Assembly (NCBI GenBank): GCA_009602735.1
Contig: WELA01004839.1
Location: 232,649-296,648 of the forward strand
Reading direction: 5' to 3'
Length of the DNA stretch: 64,000 nucleotides
Source: Mesotaenium endlicherianum
Taxonomy: Eukaryota; Streptophyta; Zygnematophyceae; Zygnematales; Mesotaeniaceae
The position numbers were made by a program, and so were the translations under genes. Shown here piece by piece: positions 58,839 through 64,000 of the stretch. The notes below the pieces were generated by a model. It searched no databases and was not told where the DNA came from. It worked only from the letters and a program-made list of their open reading frames with translations. Position 1 is the stretch's first letter; each line of letters starts with the position of its first letter.

Positions 58839-59672
58839 CTGAGGGGGAGATGCTTCTTGACGGTAAGTGGCCTAATTACCAGACCGGCGCACATAACTGT
58901 CACAGAAACGCACTGTAAACTGGAAGTTTTTGTTCAGTGGCTCCAATCCAAACCTGTTCAAGTGTGTTCAACCATGTTCAACAGTGTTCAATCAATTGGG
59001 CTTTCTAGGTGTCGACTAGGAATCACTTGGCGCACATAGAGCCTACTTTCGGCGCCGTCCATGAGAGCGACAGCTGTTGATCGAAGACCAAACGAGAAAT
59101 GAGGGGTGTATGAGGGTGTATGTGTGGGACTAATTTGAATGGAATTCCTCCGAGCGGTTGGGTCAGCCACGTCTCATCGAGCGCACAGTATGCTTGCAGC
59201 TGAGGTTGGCTGAGGTGAGCAAATGTGAGCAAATGGGTCTCCTCGAGCATCCTCCAATTAGGCGGCTGTTCCTTGAAATTTCGGTGGCAAATTTACGGAA
59301 AAGTTAAAAATCGAAGCTCGACAACGAACTTTCTAGCTCGATTAAAATTTCGACAGCCTGCAGGTCAGGAGTCAGGACAGCCCGTCCTAAAATAGGAACT
59401 TGAAGGTGGCACACACAAATTAAGTAGACAGGCCGTCCGCTCCTTCGCTACACTAGGGTAGTTGATATCTAGGAGGAAGGAAAACTACATGCTATGTACG
59501 CATCTTCCGCGAGGCAGTGTCTAGACATAGATTCAAGGCGAGCGCACGCGGGACGAGTCAGCCAGGACGACTGTTTAAGTTGATTATTTGACGGCTTTGC
59601 AAGTTTCTTTGCTGGCCTAAGGGACGGGGGTTGTTGGGGTGAAAGTTAGGCTGGATGAAGGTTGTATGAGAA
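58839..59672. other. Host intergenic DNA and 5' flank of the PHD gene
   Basis: No gene or repeat was recognised. It contains a short tandem GTTCAA.TGTGTTCAACCATG-like repeat near 58955-58990. It may hold the promoter and 5' UTR of the PHD gene. Confidence 0.45.
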
Positions 59673-62600
59673 ATGATATCCATACGAAGGTTGCAGGAGC
59701 AGTCTGGCAAGTTCTGCTTTGCAGTAGACTGCCAGGTAACTAGTAGTAAGACTGCCCATGCTACTTATACTACACGGACGCGCAAATTTCGCTGTGACTT
59801 CCGTGGATTCGATGACATAGATGCCCGGGGAAAGGCCCTGCGTTTTGCTCGCAGTACAGATACTTTTTCAGCTTTTCGAGGTTTTCTTTTCAATGAGTTT
59901 GAAGCAGCAGGAGCAGGTCCTGATGCAGGAAAGCGGAAACAGCGCCACTATGTGTCCGTCCGTCAGAATGACCAACTAGGGTTGCGTTTCATTGTAGCCA
60001 TGTGCCGCTGTGATGGGGGTGGCACGAAAGCTATGTCGTTCAAAGTGGACAGTGGCCTCGGAAACGACGAGGAGGCAGTCAAGCGAGCAACACTATTTCT
60101 CAGGAGTTGTGCTTCTGAGCGCTGGAAGAAGAACTTGCCTGTTGCCCCTCTGGCACGTGAGCAAAGCAGCACCGGACATTTGAGAGAGCGGGCGTTAAAG
60201 CATGAGTGTGCTTACGTAGAGTTAGATCAGGGGGAAAAGGTGGACTGTGTGTGTGGGAAGAATCGAAGCAGGGGCTTGATGATGGCCTGTGAGAGATGTG
60301 GTGCTTGGGAGCACGCTGAGTGTCAAAATTTCAGAAACGGTCGCCAGGTCAGTCACCACGACTTCTTTTTGTTAGTGAGGAGGTTCGAACTTAGTGGTCA
60401 CCCAGCAGGAAGTCATTTGGTTGTTGTGCTGAAGCTGTGTGTTCATTTTTTACTTTGCTGTTACCTTTTGTTGAATCAGGAAACTCTGTGCAGGTCTGAA
60501 AACCCTATGCAGGCATGTTGTAATGTGACGAAATGTTAGCAACTGTGCTCTGGTGACGAGGGGGAAGCTTTTATTCATCTTTGCAGATTCCTGCTGATTA
60601 CATCTGCTCTGCCTGCAAGCGAGCTGAGAAGGAGGAGGTGATTGTCCTGAAGCTCTTGGAGCAGGTTAGTAGTTTACGGCAAAGTGGGTCGTATTCACGC
60701 CTATCTTTCAGGTGCAAAGGCGGATAGTGACTTCTTGCTTGGCGCAGAGCAGACCGGAGATAGAACCAGGTTCTTGACATACGGACCAGTGTAATTTATG
60801 CAGGCATTGACAGACTGACAGGATCGACGACTGCAGCAGGCCTAGCTCCTGGGGGTTTTGTACATAGAGATTCAGATTGATTGGCTTCAGTACTTCGCGA
60901 ATAAGGATCAGTAGCCTCCCTGGCACGACGCCATTGGACGTGGTTGAAGTATTTCGCCAGGAATTGCAAATGCTTGACCAGGGGATGCAGATGCATACAT
61001 ATTGTGTATATGTCCAGGATGCGATTGGGATCAAAGTTTGGTCCTCCTCTTTTGACATGAGGTTGGAAGCACAGGGGCGTGGAGAGCAGGACATGTGTTC
61101 TTGCCCAACTCAAAAGAACTCCAGTTCGCCAGTATTTGCGAGATGCAGGAATGCAAGGGCGTGGACGTTTTTGTCGATTCCTAGGCATGTTGAAGCAGGT
61201 AAAGAATGTGATCAGGAGCTCATTCGGATGCACAGTTGCGGGGAATATTGCAGGGAGAGGATTGGGATTATGCAATACAAGAGGTGCAGACAGATGGCAA
61301 GGGACTGGAGCTGGAGAGGGATGAGCAGTACTGTTGCTCCATTTGCGCCTGTGAGGACAATGAAGATTTCCAGGCACTGGTGAGTTTCTTGTCTGCATGT
61401 GCCATCAGATTCACTCTGCATCTGCCTCCGCAACCACGCCCTAGATCTGGTGTAAGGAGTATGCCTCATACAAGAGATCAAGTTGACAGGAAGTGGAAGT
61501 AGGCTGAATTCTGACACGCAGTATTGTTGTGACCTGTGTCTCAGGTTCAATCGTGCTCCTGCGAGGGCCCCTCGTTCTTTGTGCATCCTGCCTGCATGGA
61601 GGCCGCTCGATGCGCAGCAGGCTCTAGCCCCCTTCCAAGGGACTCCTCTTGTGGATTGAAGCTAGGGTTGAATGGCCTCTGCCAGGTCTGTGGTGGAGTG
61701 GGAGCTGATAGCCCCATAGCGAGCAATATGAGAGCGCGCGATGACGGCGTCAGGGGGGGAAGAAGAGGCCAGAGGGAGGGCCATGTTGGAAGGGGAATCA
61801 AGCGCCTGCGAAGTGCCGCGCAGAATGGAGGCCTCAGAGAGATGAGGAGCAGCCCTAGGGAGAAGCTCAGAGCAGTGAAGGATGAGGCTGAGGAAAGTGA
61901 GCAGTCTTCGGGGGATGGTCATCGGGAGATCCCGAAAGTGGTGCTCAAGGTTTTGAGGGCAAGCAAGCTTGAAATCAAAGAGGAGGGCGCGGAGCGCGGG
62001 CGCAGCAACGGTTTGGAAGATGATGCTCTTGCCAGGCCTGAGCAGGCCGCACAAGAGGGAACGCCCCGGGTATGTATCGGCGTCGCCTCGCCTGCTAGGT
62101 CTCGATGGTGATCACAGATTCGTGACGCGGTGTTCTAGTGCTTAACTCGTTCTGAGTGGTTGGTCCACAAGAAACTGGGTCGACTAGTCATTGTTCAACG
62201 CTTGTCCAACACTAGTTGCATCATCTTTCATCAGCAACATGTCGCTTGGCAAGTATAGGTAGCAGGCACAACGTTGTGAAGTCTCGTACCGCAGGACCGG
62301 CCACATTGCACGTACATACGTTCTGGAGTTTCCTTTCAGGGGTCTGACTAACTGATGATGCTGCTGTCTGCTGCTGCGGAGTTACAGGCAGAGCCGAGTC
62401 TCCCTGTGTTGGGGCGGAGATACAGCGATGCAGCCGCAACCACCGTGCCCATCAAGAAACGACGCCTGCAGCTCATGGACAGGGCTCCCTCGGCTGCTGC
62501 TGCTCCGTCCCACCCCGTGCCGCACCCATCTCCATCTCACCAGATTCTCCATTCCGTATCAGGCCCAGCCTCGAGGGACCCCCTCAACAACGACGCCCAA

Positions 62601-64000
62601 GGCACAGCAAGCCCTGCGCCGCCTGATCACGGCGACACTGAAATGCGGGACATCGCAGCTGGCGGCGAGAGTGAAGTGGATGAGCGGGAGAGCTTGGCGG
62701 CAGCCACAGCCACAGCGACAGCAGCCGCAGCAGCAGCAGTAGCAGCAGCAGGGCAAGCGGCGGCAGAGAGGAGCTCAGGAAAGGCGAAGGATCTGGGAGA
62801 GAGGACCAGGAGCTTGCTGGACGTTGCGGAGCTGGCTGCAGCAGAGTTTGAGCGCATGGAGCAGCAGCGAGGGGAACCTGGGCACGCCGCTGTGGGCTCA
62901 GCGACCACAGCAAGGTCTCAGGGAGGCTTGGCAGGGGGTTTGGAGAATGGGGGGGGTGATCATGATGCTGAGGAGGGCCAGCTTGTCGACGTTGTTGACG
63001 TCGCGAGCGTGAGGGCAAGTCCAGGTGCAGGGCCGGGGCCAGGCTCTGGTGCAGAGGGCGAGGGTCAAGGGGGCTGGGGTGCGATTGCGGCGGATAGCAC
63101 AGGGAAACAAACGTTTACAGATGCAGCATCAGATAGTGCAGCAGCAGTTGCAGCGCAGTCGCAGCAGCGACGCAGCCCTAGGGCTGGCCTAGAGAGGGAA
63201 GCGGCTGGCCTGAGGGACGGTGGCCGGCCGGGGGGCTTCCTGTTTGACCTGAACAGCGAGTTTGATGGTGGGCACGAAGAGGCGGCGCATGGGCAAGGCT
63301 TGGCTCGCTCCTGGCAAGCGCCAGATGTCAACATGGATGCAAATCATGACTCTGGGCTCCCGAACCATGCACATTCGCGGTCCCCTGCGCCGAACGCAGA
63401 GGAGGAAGAGGGTGGGGTCAGGGCGCAAGGGGGACTTGACGAGAGCAGGGAGGAAGAGGATTCGATCAGAGAAGATAGCGAGTCCGGACGAGTGAGGGTT
63501 TCGAGCAGTCCTGTCATAACCGCCACCGCGGACGATGACGTGATGGTCAGCGACGGATTGGAGCGGCAGGCGGGCGACAGCCAGAGCCAGGATGACTGCT
63601 CGAAGGACGAAGAGGAGGAGGAGGGGGTGCGGTCGGACATGGGCTCCAGGGCAGCCTTCAAGGCAGAGAGCAGCATCGAGCATCTGGCCGGATGTCCGGA
63701 GGAGGACAGCACAGCGCACGTGGCGCATGATGGCGCCAGTGTTGGCCAGGGGCACGCCAGCCAGGACGGGGAACTGGGAGTGGAGCAGGAGCAGGAGCGA
63801 GAGGCGGAGCAGCAGCTGCGGCAGAGGCCCGAGTCGCGTGGAACCAGCCTGAGCACGGTGGCAGAGGACGAGGGGGTTCAGGGCGAGGGCGCTGTGGAAG
63901 TCTTGAGCCCCGGGCCGGGGGAGGCCGAGGGCGATGAGCCCCAGCAGCAGCAGCAGCAGCAGCGGGAGGGTGATCGAGACTACATGCTGTCCCAAGCAGA
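59673..64000 (+). CDS. PHD-finger chromatin protein, multi-exon, truncated by the window end
   Basis: Exons 59673-60347, 60587-60664, 61254-61379, 61545-62069 and 62388 to beyond 64000 join in frame; every intron is phase 0, GT-AG. The start is provisional: ATG 59673 is followed at 59697 by a possible acceptor, so exon 1 may be internal. A first PHD finger spans exons 1-2: VDCVCGKN, MACERC, AWEHAEC, then IPADYICSAC. A second Cys/His cluster spans exons 3-4: YCCSIC, SCSC, FVHPAC, LCQVCGG, like an extended PHD. Exon 5 has a KKRR nuclear-type signal (near 62460), poly-Ala, Gln and Glu tracts, and FLFDLNSEF (near 63240), an FDLN motif known from plant chromatin and EAR-type repressor proteins. 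A histone-reading nuclear role is inferred. The N-terminal RTRKFRCDFRGFDDID region is unrecognised. Confidence 0.75.

Overview
The window looks like nuclear DNA of a green alga on the streptophyte (charophyte) side. The reasons are a chloroplast cyclophilin of the land-plant CYP26-2/CYP28 kind with a twin-arginine thylakoid signal, a PHD-finger protein with a plant-style FDLN motif, spliced genes, and LTR retrotransposons carrying a C5 cytosine methyltransferase, a combination reported from charophytes and dinoflagellates. The species cannot be fixed from sequence alone.

Host genes occupy only the two ends. On the left are the last exon of a probable Vms1/ANKZF1-type gene (25-270) and a complete three-exon cyclophilin gene (1927-4226). 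On the right is a multi-exon PHD-finger gene (59673 to the window end) that runs off the edge.

Almost everything from 5815 to 58833 is three neighbouring integrations, each with its own target-site duplication, separated by about 190 and 30 bases of host DNA. (1) 5815-21577 is a composite Ty3/gypsy-like fossil on the plus strand, with two gag regions, protease, RT-RNase H and an integrase ending in a PHD finger. (2) 21778-33823 is a related fossil on the minus strand. It encodes protease fused to a DNA methyltransferase, and its left repeat holds a 2.1 kb piggyBac-type element (22412-24498, TTAA duplication). (3) 33863-58833 is a 25 kb DNA transposon with ~310-base terminal inverted repeats. 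It carries an eight-exon KDZ (Kyakuja-Dileera-Zisupton) transposase gene whose spliced frame is open throughout, and an unrecognised zinc-ribbon gene at the other end. Both genes start just inside a terminal repeat and point inward.

The interior of the KDZ element holds TG/CA-rich arrays and two decayed satellites, in mirrored order on the two arms, around a centre containing two more retrotransposon fossils (46.9-52.0 kb), one with a second methyltransferase domain.

The most unusual points are these. Both large retroelements end in a split-direct-repeat layout (A - genes - B - A - B) with 4-base target duplications, although they encode a DDE integrase. The 25 kb KDZ transposon looks complete. 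Methyltransferase-bearing and methyltransferase-free versions of one retroelement family occur side by side. All alignments were made by eye.
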